64,000 bases of DNA from Bacteroidota bacterium (GTDB taxonomy: Bacteria; Bacteroidota; Bacteroidia; Bacteroidales; Prolixibacteraceae). Location of the stretch: the NCBI GenBank assembly GCA_023428545.1, contig JAEYXH010000011.1:88101-152100 (forward strand), read 5' to 3'. Below, in pieces: positions 45,262 through 54,093 of this stretch (positions are counted from its first letter, which is position 1; every line of letters begins with the position of its first letter). The notes beneath the pieces are model-generated. The model was not told the DNA's origin. It saw nothing but the letters and a program-made list of their open reading frames with translations, and did not search any database. The position numbers and the translations under genes were made by a program.

Positions 45262-46200
45262 CTATAAAGGCGAAAGTTTACCGATAATTTCGTTGTATTC
45301 GGTGATGAGTCGTTCCATGATGGTTGAAACCGGCTCAATCTTGTCTATCGTGGCTGAAGCCTGCCCGATTTCAAGTTCACCTTCATCGAGGTCACCTTCG
45401 AAGATACCTTTCCTGGCCCTGCCTTTTCCGAGAATTAATGACAATTCTTCTTTTGATGCCCCGTTTTGTTCAGCCTCATTGATCGTTTCAAAAAATTTGT
45501 TTTTGATCAACCTTACTGGGGCCAGCTTTTTTAGTGCAAGTTTGGTGTCACCTTCTTTCAGGGAGGTTATCAACTGCTTAAATTCAGGATGAGCCGACGA
45601 TTCTTCTGATACGGCGAACAGCGACCCTATCTGGACGCCTTCTGCACCAAGTGCCATGCCGGCCGCAATTGCCCTGCCACCAGCAATTCCGCCCGCCGCA
45701 ATCAGGGGCAGGGAGGTCGCCTTTCTTACCGAAGGAATCAATGCCATGGTGGTGGTTTCATCGCGCCCGTTGTGGCCTCCGGCCTCAAATCCTTCGGCCA
45801 CAATGGCATCGACGCCTGCCTGCTCGCATTTGACAGCGAACTGGGATCCTGAAACAACATGGGCAACAATGATGCCCCGATCTTTCATCCAGCGGGTCCA
45901 TTTTGCCGGACTGCCGGCTGAGGTAAACACGATCGGTACCTTCTCTTCGGCTATGATTTGCATAATGGTATCCAATTCCGGGTAAAGCAGGGGGACATTC
46001 ACGCCAAATGGCCTGTTGGTGGCATGCCGTGTTTTGCGGATGTGTTCACGAAGGGTTTCCGGATGCATGGATCCTGCACCGATAAGCCCAAGGCCTCCGG
46101 CTTCACTTACCGCTGAAGCCAGACGCCAGCCCGAGCACCAAACCATTCCGCCCTGAATTATTGGATAGCGGATCGAGAAAAGTTCACAAATTCTGTTCAT
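45262..46200 (-). CDS. Nitronate monooxygenase / FabK-like flavoenzyme
   Basis: 312 aa FMN-binding TIM barrel. YPIIQGGMVWCSG (12-24), SEAGGLGLIGAGS, the active-site EGFEAGGHNGRDE with His143, and the phosphate loop LIAAGGIAGGRAIAAGMALGAEGVQ are visible (motif around 166-190). The architecture and EAGGHxG motif fit both enoyl-ACP reductase II (FabK) and nitronate monooxygenase. I cannot separate them by motif alone. An enoyl-ACP reductase role would concern fatty-acid synthesis. Confidence 0.82.
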   Translation of the reverse strand: MNRICELFSIRYPIIQGGMVWCSGWRLASAVSEAGGLGLIGAGSMHPETLREHIRKTRHATNRPFGVNVPLLYPELDTIMQIIAEEKVPIVFTSAGSPAKWTRWMKDRGIIVAHVVSGSQFAVKCEQAGVDAIVAEGFEAGGHNGRDETTTMALIPSVRKATSLPLIAAGGIAGGRAIAAGMALGAEGVQIGSLFAVSEESSAHPEFKQLITSLKEGDTKLALKKLAPVRLIKNKFFETINEAEQNGASKEELSLILGKGRARKGIFEGDLDEGELEIGQASATIDKIEPVSTIMERLITEYNEIIGKLSPL

Positions 46201-46304
46201 TGAAATTGATTATTGCGTGGAAATGGATCATCCTGAAATTGGTTTCCTTTCAGGTGTTGGAGTTAATTAACGAAATCATGTAAACCTTGCCATGAAAAGC
46301 TTCC

Positions 46305-47108
46305 CTACTTTGAAGATCCCTGCGCCGTTTCTGAGTCACTGAGATAACTGCCCAGTAACTGGATCAGCGTGTCCTTATCAGGTATCCGGGTGATATTTCC
46401 GCTGTCAACGACTGATACCTTTCCCGTTTCCTCTGAGATTACCAAGGCAATGGCATCTGAGGCTTCGGTGATGCCGATGGCCGCCCTGTGGCGAAGTCCC
46501 ATGCTTTTGTCAACCTCCTTGTGTGTAAGGGGAAGAATGCACCCTGCGGCCACAATTTGGTTGTTTTTGATGATTACTGCCCCGTCATGAAGGGGAGTGT
46601 TCTTGAAAAATATTGTTGAAAGAAGTGGTTGGCTTATTCTGGCGTTAATCAGTTCACCGGTGGCAATTTGTTCAGCCAGCTCTGACCTTCGTGTGATTAC
46701 CATGATGGCACCTGTCAGTGTCCTTGAAAAGAAAAAGGCTGTTTTTGCCAATTCAGGAACAATGCCCGAATCGGTTGTCGTTTTCCCGAAATGAAACAAT
46801 TTGTCAAGTGAGAGTAGCCGGATAAGGTGGTTGTGGCTGCCAATATATAGAAGGAATCTCCTGATTTCAGGATGGAATACGATGATCAGTGCAAGCACTC
46901 CGACGCCAATAAACTGGCCTATGATCGAACTCAGGAGCTCCATTCCAAGCGACCTGACGATCACCCACATCAGGTAGACCAAAAAGAATCCAATGACGAT
47001 GTTGAATGCCACCGTTCCCTTGATCAGCCTGTATACCTGGTATAGCAAAAGAGCTACAAGGAAAATATCGATGATGTCAAGAAACCGGATATGGATAAAA
47101 GAGAGCAT
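46305..47108 (-). CDS. cdaA: Diadenylate cyclase CdaA
   Basis: Makes cyclic di-AMP from two ATP at the membrane; 267 aa. Three hydrophobic segments lie in residues ~12-80. The DAC domain follows with the catalytic DGA (175-177, LHDGAVII) and RHR (206-208, GLRHRAAIG) motifs. Cyclic di-AMP controls potassium and osmotic balance and wall stress in bacteria that have it. It lies 91 bp downstream of folP, a neighbourhood common in Bacteroidota. Confidence 0.93.
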   Translation of the reverse strand: MLSFIHIRFLDIIDIFLVALLLYQVYRLIKGTVAFNIVIGFFLVYLMWVIVRSLGMELLSSIIGQFIGVGVLALIIVFHPEIRRFLLYIGSHNHLIRLLSLDKLFHFGKTTTDSGIVPELAKTAFFFSRTLTGAIMVITRRSELAEQIATGELINARISQPLLSTIFFKNTPLHDGAVIIKNNQIVAAGCILPLTHKEVDKSMGLRHRAAIGITEASDAIALVISEETGKVSVVDSGNITRIPDKDTLIQLLGSYLSDSETAQGSSK

Positions 47109-47199
47109 CAGGCTGCGGCATTAAAATGTGTTAACGATTGAATATTCCAAATGAAATTCAACCAGGCAAAAATTCCTATTCGCAAAGGAATGTCCAAAG

Positions 47200-48075
47200 T
47201 TATAATGATTCTTTCAATTGCAGAAAGATTCGTAATGCATCCACAGCTTCCTTCACATCGTGAACACGCAGAATATCGGCCCCCCCCAACAATGCCATGG
47301 TATTGACGACGGTGGTGCCGTTCAGGGCATTTTCAGGATCGGTGTCAAGTGCCCTGTAAACCATGGATTTGCGGCTTAGCCCGACCACTACCGGCAGTTG
47401 GAATACCTTGAGGGAATCGAGGCGGTTGAGTAATTTATAATTGTGGTCAAGGTTTTTACCGAAGCCAAATCCGGGATCGATCATGATTTCGGTAGCGCCA
47501 TACTTGGCTAACCTCCTCACGCCTTCACTGAGAGATGACGATACTTCCCTGACCACATCCTGGTAAAATGGATTGTCCTGCATTGTTTCAGGGGTTCCCT
47601 GGATATGGCAAAGAATATATGGTACCTGCAACCTGCCAATGGTTTCAAACATGTTGGGGTCCATTGTTCCTCCCGAAATGTCATTGATGATGACCGGTCC
47701 GATCTCACCAACTATCATGTCGGCAACCCATGCCCGGCAGGTGTCGACCGAGAGTGCCACGTCAGGGAAATGCGACCTGATCGCTTTGGCGTGGGGAAGC
47801 AACCGTTCCAATTCATCCTTTGTGGTTGTTTGGCTGGCCCCGGGACGGGTCGAAACTGCACCAATATCAATGATGGACGCTCCATCATCCAGCATGGATT
47901 CCACCCTTTCAAGTACATCAGATTCATTTTTAAGTGTACCTCCATCGTAGAAAGAATCGGGAGTCAGATTAATTATTCCCATAATGCATGGGACGGAGAG
48001 GTCTAAAATGCCATCCCCGATATTAATGGTGTGCTTGCGTTTAAGAAAATTCCCTGCTGATTGTGTGATTAGCAT
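47200..48075 (-). CDS. folP: Dihydropteroate synthase
   Basis: Joins p-aminobenzoate to the pterin diphosphate in folate synthesis; the target of sulfonamides. 291 aa TIM barrel. Conserved loops: IMGIINLTPDSFYDGG (31-46), DIGAVSTRPGA, SVDTCRAWVA, NDISGG, DPGFGFGKNLDHNY and GLSRKSMV. A perfect -7 box (TACATTTG, minus strand) lies at 48112-48119, about 37 bp before the ATG. cdaA follows it. Confidence 0.94.
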   Translation of the reverse strand: MLITQSAGNFLKRKHTINIGDGILDLSVPCIMGIINLTPDSFYDGGTLKNESDVLERVESMLDDGASIIDIGAVSTRPGASQTTTKDELERLLPHAKAIRSHFPDVALSVDTCRAWVADMIVGEIGPVIINDISGGTMDPNMFETIGRLQVPYILCHIQGTPETMQDNPFYQDVVREVSSSLSEGVRRLAKYGATEIMIDPGFGFGKNLDHNYKLLNRLDSLKVFQLPVVVGLSRKSMVYRALDTDPENALNGTTVVNTMALLGGADILRVHDVKEAVDALRIFLQLKESL

Positions 48076-48111
48076 ATGGTAATCCTTTGTTCGTTATATA
48101 CTAATTAGTTG

Positions 48112-48119
48112 CAAATGTA
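48112..48119 (-). promoter_or_regulatory. -7 box of folP (cdaA)
   Basis: The minus strand reads TACATTTG, a perfect TAnnTTTG box 36 bp upstream of folP. No TTG at normal -33 spacing. Confidence 0.4.
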
Positions 48120-48180
48120 AAATAAAACCCCTCAAAATAGTCATTTTTTCCTATTTTTATGCCTTTTAAGATACGAAAGA

Positions 48181-48717
48181 ATGGATCAGACAATTCAGCA
48201 ATATCAGCAGGTTATGGCTGTATGCCGTGAGGTTTTCAATAACAAGATGAAAGACTATGGCACTGCCTGGAGAATCCTTCGTCCCGAATCAATCACTGAC
48301 CAGATATACATTAAGGCCCGTCGGATCCGCAGCATTGAAGATAAGGGCGTGATGAAAGTGGATGAAGATCCAAGGAACGAATTTATCGGTATCGTCAATT
48401 ATTCGATCATTGGATTGATCCAGTTAAGCCTGGGAACCTCAGAGGATGAAATTGACCCGGAAGCAGCCGCCGAACTTTATGACCAGTATTTCAATAAGGC
48501 CCTGGAGCTGATGCAGGCCAAAAACCACGACTACGAAGAAGCCTGGCGCAGCATGCGCATCAGCAGCTATACCGACCTGATCCTGATGAAGATCAAACGG
48601 ACCAAACAGATAGAGGATAACAAAGGGAAAACCCTGGTATCTGAAGGGATCGATGCCAATTATCTGGATATGGTAAACTATGCCATGTTCGCCCTCATTA
48701 AGACCGATTTTAAATAA
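48181..48717 (+). CDS. DUF1599 family protein with internal duplication
   Basis: 178 aa soluble protein. It consists of two related halves: KDYGTAWRILRPESITDQIY (24-43) matches HDYEEAWRSMRISSYTDLIL (116-135), and GIVNYSIIGLI (70-80) matches DMVNYAMFALI (163-173). The conserved Asp-Tyr, Ala-Trp-Arg and Asn-Tyr positions suggest two equivalent binding sites. DUF1599 is typical of Bacteroidota and has no assigned function that I know. It starts an operon with the BT_3928-type membrane protein 15 bp downstream. Confidence 0.85.
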   Translation: MDQTIQQYQQVMAVCREVFNNKMKDYGTAWRILRPESITDQIYIKARRIRSIEDKGVMKVDEDPRNEFIGIVNYSIIGLIQLSLGTSEDEIDPEAAAELYDQYFNKALELMQAKNHDYEEAWRSMRISSYTDLILMKIKRTKQIEDNKGKTLVSEGIDANYLDMVNYAMFALIKTDFK

Positions 48718-48732
48718 TATAAATAATTTATA

Positions 48733-49863
48733 ATGAAGATTGTAGCGCACATTGCCAGGATACTGGTAGGGATTACTTTCATTTTTTCAGGATTTGTAAA
48801 GGGAATTGATCCCTGGGGATCTGCATATAAGTTCATTGACTATTTCAAGGTAATGGGCCTCGAATTCCTGGATTGGTCGGCTTTTCCTTTGGGGATGTTG
48901 CTTTCATTCGCTGAATTCCTGATTGGTGTGACACTGCTCTTTGCAATGAACGTGAGATTGTTCAGCTGGGGAGCATTGATCTTCATGGCCTTCTTTACTC
49001 CGTTGACTTTGTGGATCGCCGTCAAGAATCCGGTGACTGACTGTGGTTGCTTTGGCGATGCCCTGGTTATTTCCAACTGGGCAACATTTTATAAGAATGT
49101 GGTGCTGATTATTCTTGCAATCATCGTTTTTCTCTGGCGAAAGAAGTTAAAACCTTTCTCTAAAAGTATATGCCATGGAGCCGGTTACCTGTTTATTCTC
49201 GCGTATGTCGGGATAGTCGGTTACTCAGCATACCATGAACCTGCCATAGATTTCAGGCCCTATAAGGTTGGCGTGAATATCCCCGATGCAATGATGGTCC
49301 CTGAAGATGCTCCCCAGGATGTATATGAGAATATCTTTTACTACAAAAACAAGAATACCGGGGCGGTTGAAAAGTTTACCGAGGAGAATTATCCCTGGAA
49401 CGATACCCTGAACTGGGTATTCGACAGCATGGAAGAGCCCCGCCTGATCAGTAAAGGATACACCCCGCCAATCAAGAATTTTGTTGTGGAAACACCGGAG
49501 GGCGATAACATCTATGATTTCTTCCTGTACGACGAAAACTATGTTTTCATGCTGGTTGCCTACGATATCAATAAATCAGCGAGGAAGAACCAGGATAAAA
49601 TCAATGATCTTGCAACCTGGGCGACCAATGAAGGATATTCCTTCATTTGCCTGACTTCATCCTTGTTTGAGGATTGCACCCGTTTTTCGGTGGAAACAGG
49701 TGCCCCTTATGAATTCTTCCATGCCGATGAAATCGACCTGAAAACCATGGTCAGGTCAAATCCCGGTTTATTGGTTTTGAAGGAAGGAACCATTGTGGCC
49801 AAGTTTTCGAGGAATGCGATCCCTACACCTGAGGAATTTACGACACGATTCCTGAAAAAATAG
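48733..49863 (+). CDS. BT_3928-type DoxX/MauE membrane protein with thioredoxin-like domain
   Basis: 376 aa. Residues 1-~165 contain about five hydrophobic segments of the DoxX/MauE fold (ILVGITFIFSGFVKGIDPWG) and a conserved CxC, Cys104-Gly-Cys106 (TDCGCFGDAL). Residues ~175-375 form an exported domain with a thioredoxin-like fold, containing DYFL-type strands and a lone Cys pair region ICLTSSLFEDCTRF. MauE-type proteins take part in thiol-disulfide chemistry, so a periplasmic redox role is reasonable but unproven. It precedes tpiA, an order also known in Bacteroides thetaiotaomicron. Confidence 0.82.
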   Translation: MKIVAHIARILVGITFIFSGFVKGIDPWGSAYKFIDYFKVMGLEFLDWSAFPLGMLLSFAEFLIGVTLLFAMNVRLFSWGALIFMAFFTPLTLWIAVKNPVTDCGCFGDALVISNWATFYKNVVLIILAIIVFLWRKKLKPFSKSICHGAGYLFILAYVGIVGYSAYHEPAIDFRPYKVGVNIPDAMMVPEDAPQDVYENIFYYKNKNTGAVEKFTEENYPWNDTLNWVFDSMEEPRLISKGYTPPIKNFVVETPEGDNIYDFFLYDENYVFMLVAYDINKSARKNQDKINDLATWATNEGYSFICLTSSLFEDCTRFSVETGAPYEFFHADEIDLKTMVRSNPGLLVLKEGTIVAKFSRNAIPTPEEFTTRFLKK

Positions 49864-49916
49864 TTAAGATCAGGTTTTTATGGTCTGTGTGACAATTAAA
49901 TTAGGATCATCGATCT

Positions 49917-49924
49917 TACTTTTG
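49917..49924 (+). promoter_or_regulatory. -7 box before tpiA
   Basis: TACTTTTG, a perfect TAnnTTTG box, lies 43 bp before the tpiA ATG within the 104-bp gap. tpiA may therefore have its own promoter besides read-through. Confidence 0.35.
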
Positions 49925-49967
49925 GTCTCAAGAAATATTTCGAAAAAAACAGATAAAATTCAACACG

Positions 49968-50732
49968 ATGAGAAAGAAAATTGTAGCAGGTAACTGGAAG
50001 TGCAATACCACCGTCCAGGCTGGTCTTGAGCTGGCAAAAGATGTGATGGCAAAAGTAAAGGAATCAGGCGATCCTGAAGTTCAGGTAGTTGTTTGTCCTC
50101 CCTTTGTCCATATCACCGGAGTGGTTGGGGTTGTTGATGGAGCCCGGGTAAAAGTGGGTGCACAAAACTGTGCTGCCGAACCCAAAGGTGCCTATACCGG
50201 AGAAATTTCTGCCGAAATGGTAAAGTCTACCGGAGCCGACTACGTTATTCTGGGTCACTCAGAGCGTCGTGAATATTATGGCGAAACCAGCGCATCGCTG
50301 AACAAGAAACTTGCCCTGGCTCTGGCAAACGGACTTACTCCCATTTATTGCTGTGGTGAACCATTGGCTATCCGCGAAGCCGGAACACAAAATGACTATG
50401 TCAAAAAGCAGTTTGAAGAAACGATTTTCCAACTCAGTGAAGAGGATTTCCGCAAACTGGTAATTGCATATGAACCTATTTGGGCAATTGGTACCGGAAA
50501 AACCGCTTCCTCAGCACAGGCTCAGGAAATGCATGCTTTCCTCCGCTCGGCCATCGCCGAAAAGTTTGGCAAGGAAGTGGCCGAGGCGACTTCCATCCTC
50601 TATGGTGGTAGCTGTAACGCTTCCAATGCAAAAGAATTGTTTGCCAACCCGGATGTTGACGGAGGACTGATTGGTGGTGCTGCGTTAGATGCCAATAGCT
50701 TCCTTGCTATCGTCAATGGCTTCAGGGCTTAG
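49968..50732 (+). CDS. tpiA: Triosephosphate isomerase
   Basis: Interconverts dihydroxyacetone phosphate and glyceraldehyde 3-phosphate; 254 aa. Catalytic residues: Asn9 and Lys11 (AGNWKCN), His97 (LGHSERR) and Glu169 ([14 protein letters not shown], with the mobile loop 6). [14 protein letters not shown] binds phosphate. Normal family length. A strong hairpin follows the stop. Confidence 0.96.
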   Translation: MRKKIVAGNWKCNTTVQAGLELAKDVMAKVKESGDPEVQVVVCPPFVHITGVVGVVDGARVKVGAQNCAAEPKGAYTGEISAEMVKSTGADYVILGHSERREYYGETSASLNKKLALALANGLTPIYCCGEPLAIREAGTQNDYVKKQFEETIFQLSEEDFRKLVIAYEPIWAIGTGKTASSAQAQEMHAFLRSAIAEKFGKEVAEATSILYGGSCNASNAKELFANPDVDGGLIGGAALDANSFLAIVNGFRA

Positions 50733-50756
50733 CTAACCTGATAGAAATATCAACTG

Positions 50757-50791
50757 AAAGAGGGTGGTTCATTTTATGAGCCACCCTCTTT
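50757..50791 (+). terminator. Strong hairpin after tpiA
   Basis: AAAGAGGGTGG (50757-50767) and CCACCCTCTTT (50781-50791) make a perfect 11-bp stem that can extend three or more pairs toward the loop. It lies 25 bp after the tpiA stop. The arm itself ends in CTTT, so it could work in either direction. Confidence 0.75.
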
Positions 50792-50813
50792 GCATGAAAC
50801 AATGGTTGGTGAC

Positions 50814-50837
50814 ACCCCCTGAACTACCCCCTGAACT
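50814..50837. repeat. Tandem 12-bp repeat
   Basis: ACCCCCTGAACT occurs twice back to back (50814-50825 and 50826-50837) in the gap after tpiA. The copies are identical. No coding frame uses them convincingly. Confidence 0.7.
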
Positions 50838-50862
50838 GCTCCGTCGGGTATGAACAAGTCTT

Positions 50863-50980
50863 ATGCCCATTATTGGTTTCACCATAGTTTCTCCAGTCTT
50901 TCACCATTGTTTTACCATAGCCATATGGCGAAGGAATGGTAATAGTATGTAAATTGATTGCAAATACCAATAATGGGCAT
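50863..50980. repeat. Element bounded by a perfect 15-bp inverted repeat
   Basis: ATGCCCATTATTGGT (50863-50877) and its exact reverse complement (50966-50980) flank 88 bp. Inside are TTACCAT and ATGGTAA arms around the palindrome GCCATATGGC, plus repeats of TTCACCATAGTTT/TTCACCATTGTTT. The nested symmetry could fold as one long branched hairpin. Candidates are a miniature inverted-repeat element, a structured RNA or a regulatory DNA site. No ORF of note inside; the remaining 50981-51070 stretch holds nothing recognisable. Confidence 0.55.
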
Positions 50981-51078
50981 GGGACCTGGCTTGTCGTTGA
51001 AAAGAGTTTATATGTGGTATCGTTTTGGGCCCACGAAGATCGCCCGAAAAAAATGAGGCTGTTTCACCATGGAGTTTG

Positions 51079-51086
51079 TATGTTTG
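51079..51086 (+). promoter_or_regulatory. -7 box of prmA
   Basis: TATGTTTG, a perfect TAnnTTTG box about 85 bp before the prmA GTG. It argues against the longer in-frame start at 51069. Confidence 0.35.
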
Positions 51087-51170
51087 TACCGTGGCTTCAG
51101 GGAAAGAAAATTACTTTCAATTCGACAGCCTTTTTCGGGTATAACTGAATCAAATAAAAATCAATTACAA

Positions 51171-52010
51171 GTGAATACAATCAAAGTTGTGGTTGCGATC
51201 ACTCCCGCCGAGGAGTGGATGCGTGACGTCGTGATGTCAGAGATGGCCAATGCCGGATACGAAACCTTTGTGGAGAGCGAACAGGGCTTTGAAGCTTACA
51301 TTCCCAAAGAACATTTTTCGGCCTTGTTTCTTGATTCATTGCTGGAGCAATTTTCGGGAGATTTCCAGCTGACCTGCGATAGCGAAGAGATTGAGGCACA
51401 AAACTGGAACGAGGAATGGGAGAAAAACTATTTCAAGCCTTTGGTAATCGGGGACCAGGTGGTGGTAAGGGCACCCTTTCATACCCAATATCCTGCATGT
51501 GCGCATGAAATCATCATTGAGCCCAATATGGCCTTTGGGACCGGTAACCATGAAACCACCTCACAGGTAATGGAGTTCATGCTCGGGATTGATTTTCGCG
51601 GGAAAGCGGTCCTCGATATGGGTTGCGGAACCGGCATACTTGCCATCCTTGCCGGACACCTGGGTGCTGAAAGAATTACCGCAATAGACATCGATCACTG
51701 GGCTTATGAAGCTGTTGTTGAGAACAGCGTATTGAACAAGGTTCCGCAGATAAAGGTGGTGCGTGGTGATGCAAGCCTGCTAGGCCAGGAGAAATATGAC
51801 GTGATCCTGGCGAACATCCAGAAGAATATCATTTTGTCCGATCTTCCGGCATACCAGAAAGTCATGAAGCCGGGTGCCCTTATCGTGATCAGTGGTTTTT
51901 ATGAATCGGATCTGGCTGATATTTTGAAGTCGGCTGAAGGTCTGGGACTGATATTCCTTGAAAAGCGGGTGAGGAACCAGTGGACGGCTGCCCTCCTACA
52001 GCATTCGTGA
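51171..52010 (+). CDS. prmA: Ribosomal protein L11 methyltransferase
   Basis: S-adenosylmethionine-dependent trimethylation of ribosomal protein L11; 279 aa from a GTG start. That start gives the usual length and a normal N-terminal beta strand (TIKVVVAITPAEEW). The longer frame (51069) has no conserved extension and overlaps the promoter box. Motifs: EPNMAFGTGNHETT (118-130), the SAM-binding LDMGCGTGILA (148-158) and VILANIQKNI (211-220, the Asn-Ile-rich PrmA motif). Its stop directly abuts that of the convergent phosphodiesterase. Confidence 0.9.
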   Translation: MNTIKVVVAITPAEEWMRDVVMSEMANAGYETFVESEQGFEAYIPKEHFSALFLDSLLEQFSGDFQLTCDSEEIEAQNWNEEWEKNYFKPLVIGDQVVVRAPFHTQYPACAHEIIIEPNMAFGTGNHETTSQVMEFMLGIDFRGKAVLDMGCGTGILAILAGHLGAERITAIDIDHWAYEAVVENSVLNKVPQIKVVRGDASLLGQEKYDVILANIQKNIILSDLPAYQKVMKPGALIVISGFYESDLADILKSAEGLGLIFLEKRVRNQWTAALLQHS

Positions 52011-52538
52011 TCATTTATCGTCAATTGTTTTGTCCGGAACCAGTTCGCTTCTTTCAGCCTGCCAAATTTCCATATCCCGGATGTCGTGTCCATCAATGGT
52101 AAACCGCATGGCGGTGGCAAGTTTATGAAAGCCCTTATATCCTGCGGCTCCGGGATTCAGGTGCAATAGGTCAAGCTTTTTGTCGTATATCACTTTCAGT
52201 ATATGTGAATGGCCTGAAATAAACAGCTTCGGGGGATGGGCCACGATTTCGGCCCGGACTGACTTGTCGTAATTCCCGGGATACCCTCCTATGTGCGTGA
52301 TCCAGACATCCACTTCCTCACACATGAACCGCTGGTTGTTGGGCCAGGTAATTCTTGTTTCATGTCCGTCGATGTTTCCTGATACTGCCCGAAGTGGCTT
52401 AAATGCAGCCAATTGGTCGGCAAGACCAAGATCCCCGATATCTCCGGCATGCCAAATCTCATCCACATCCTTGAAAAAATCCAGAACCTGGTGCGGCACA
52501 AAGCCATGGGTGTCGGAAAGAAGACCAATTCGTTTCAT
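52011..52538 (-). CDS. YfcE/MJ0936-type metallophosphoesterase
   Basis: 175 aa phosphodiesterase. Dinuclear metal ligands are all visible: Asp9 and His11 (LSDTHG), Asp33 (HAGDIGD), Asn55 (SGNIDG), His82 (ITHIGG), His110 and His112 (SGHSHILK). The family cleaves simple phosphodiesters in vitro; a physiological substrate is not established. The ATG at 52538 begins MKRIGLLSDTHG; an in-frame start at 52571 adds 11 residues of no known conservation. Divergent from the sixA-like gene. Confidence 0.9.
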   Translation of the reverse strand: MKRIGLLSDTHGFVPHQVLDFFKDVDEIWHAGDIGDLGLADQLAAFKPLRAVSGNIDGHETRITWPNNQRFMCEEVDVWITHIGGYPGNYDKSVRAEIVAHPPKLFISGHSHILKVIYDKKLDLLHLNPGAAGYKGFHKLATAMRFTIDGHDIRDMEIWQAERSELVPDKTIDDK

Positions 52539-52604
52539 GAATTTTGAGATGATTCGACGAAAAGGCACCAAAATACGCTATTTTTAACAGATAAAAGTCG
52601 AAAT

Positions 52605-53096
52605 ATGAAACGAATCGTGCTTGTTCGTCATGCAAAAGCCGTCCCTTACGGATACGAAGATGATTTTTCGAGAGATCTGACAGACAGGGGCAGGACTGAT
52701 GCCCATAAAGTCAGTTTGCTGCTCAATTCCCGTCAGGTAATCCCTGACCTGATTATTTCGAGTCCCGCCAACAGGGCATTGCAAACCGCTGCCATTTTTG
52801 CCGGGAACCTGGCATTCCCGATCGATGAAATTCAAAAGGAACCTGGTTTATACATGGAATTCACCACCGGTGATTTCCTGGACTTTCTTCAATCCGCAGA
52901 TGAGAGCCTATCCACCCTGTTTGTATTCGGTCATAATCCCGGGATATCGTATTTCGTATCCCGGCTGACGGATAACTTTCATGGCGATATGCCCACTTGC
53001 TCAACGGTAGGTATTGATTTTCCGGTCAAATCGTGGAAGGAGATTGAAGCCCGATCGGGAAAACTGGCATTCCAGCTGGTGCCGAAAATGATCTGA
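52605..53096 (+). CDS. SixA-like phosphohistidine phosphatase
   Basis: 163 aa histidine phosphatase-superfamily protein. The nucleophile is His9 in VLVRHAKA, with Arg8. A second Arg lies in LIISSPANRALQTA, and FGHNPGISY supplies the late catalytic His. The size and order match SixA, which dephosphorylates phosphohistidine on signalling or phosphotransfer proteins. The target here is unknown; the LytS kinase is far away. Confidence 0.86.
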   Translation: MKRIVLVRHAKAVPYGYEDDFSRDLTDRGRTDAHKVSLLLNSRQVIPDLIISSPANRALQTAAIFAGNLAFPIDEIQKEPGLYMEFTTGDFLDFLQSADESLSTLFVFGHNPGISYFVSRLTDNFHGDMPTCSTVGIDFPVKSWKEIEARSGKLAFQLVPKMI

Positions 53097-53117
53097 TTCA
53101 ATTTTCCTAAAAGCAAA

Positions 53118-54017
53118 TCAAGGGAAGGATACTCCGGTAAGTCTTTCCGAAATACTCCAAAGCCTGGTGGCAACTTCCTTGTTTTTCGACAGACTGGTTG
53201 AGGTGGTGATCTCTGGTCGCCCCCGCCATCCATAAAAGCCATCGGGGCCGCAATATTCACCTCCCTGAAGTTGTGGATCGAGTGCCGCCATCAGCACGGG
53301 AAGCGCACCCTGTTCTGAAGTCTGGCCGATTTTCGGGAAAGCAAATCTCATTACAGGTGACATATCACGTCCCAGATTGGTGGAAGAGACTCCGGGATGG
53401 GCAGCCATTGACCTGGTTTGGGCACCGGTCGCTTCAAGCCTTCGTTGCAGCTCATTGGCAAATATGAGGCATGCCAGTTTGCTCTGGCTGTATGACCTGG
53501 ATTTGTTGAGTGAACCCCTGAAATGCTTTTCTTCGAAAAGGTTGGATCCAAAACGGTGCGCGATACTGCTGAGTGATATGACCCTGGATCCGGATACGTC
53601 ACGCATTTTGGGAAACAATAAGCCGGTGAGCAGAAAATGTCCCAGGTAGTTGATTCCCAACTGGCTTTCAAATCCATCTTCGGTTCGGTCAAATGCCGGG
53701 ATCATCACTCCTGCATTGTTGATGAGCAGATCGAAGCGATCATGTTGGGCCGAAAATTCAGAGGCGAATTTTCTCACACTTTGCATACTGCCAAGATCCA
53801 GGTGAAGGTATTTCAGTTTTGCCTCCGGGTAGGTGCCCGTGATTCTGGAAATGGCTTCGGTTGCCCTCGACGAGCTTCTGGCTGCCATGATCACTTCAAA
53901 GCCTTTCCCTGCCAGCTGAAGAGCAGTCTCAAATCCGATGCCTGCATTGGCGCCGGTTACAATGGCGACCCTGCCTGAATGGTTGGCCGGTTGTTTGATG
54001 TTCCATCCTGTTTTCAT
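53118..54017 (-). CDS. Short-chain dehydrogenase/reductase
   Basis: 299 aa SDR of the retinol-dehydrogenase/oxidoreductase-like branch. The cofactor motif TGANAGIGFE is at 21-30, NNAGV at 100-104, and the catalytic Tyr176-Lys180 in SYSQSKLA. Ser150/151 precede it. AARSSSRATEA after strand 2, with Arg at the position that contacts the 2'-phosphate, favours NADP. Substrate unknown. It lies 76 bp downstream of cydB on the same strand. Confidence 0.86.
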   Translation of the reverse strand: MKTGWNIKQPANHSGRVAIVTGANAGIGFETALQLAGKGFEVIMAARSSSRATEAISRITGTYPEAKLKYLHLDLGSMQSVRKFASEFSAQHDRFDLLINNAGVMIPAFDRTEDGFESQLGINYLGHFLLTGLLFPKMRDVSGSRVISLSSIAHRFGSNLFEEKHFRGSLNKSRSYSQSKLACLIFANELQRRLEATGAQTRSMAAHPGVSSTNLGRDMSPVMRFAFPKIGQTSEQGALPVLMAALDPQLQGGEYCGPDGFYGWRGRPEITTSTSLSKNKEVATRLWSISERLTGVSFP

Positions 54018-54093
54018 GTTTTCTTTCGTTTTTGGAGATTAAATCTTTTGGGGTGACATTGGCTTACACACAAGGTAATTTCAGTCGAAAATC

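Noticed and set aside
50878..50920. Short repeats suggesting a CRISPR-like array
   Set aside because: Only two or three imperfect 10-13-bp copies, no uniform spacers and no cas genes.
50936..51148. 70-codon ORF after the inverted-repeat element
   Set aside because: It starts inside the repeat and crosses the prmA promoter region; there is no ribosome-binding site and no similarity to a known small protein.
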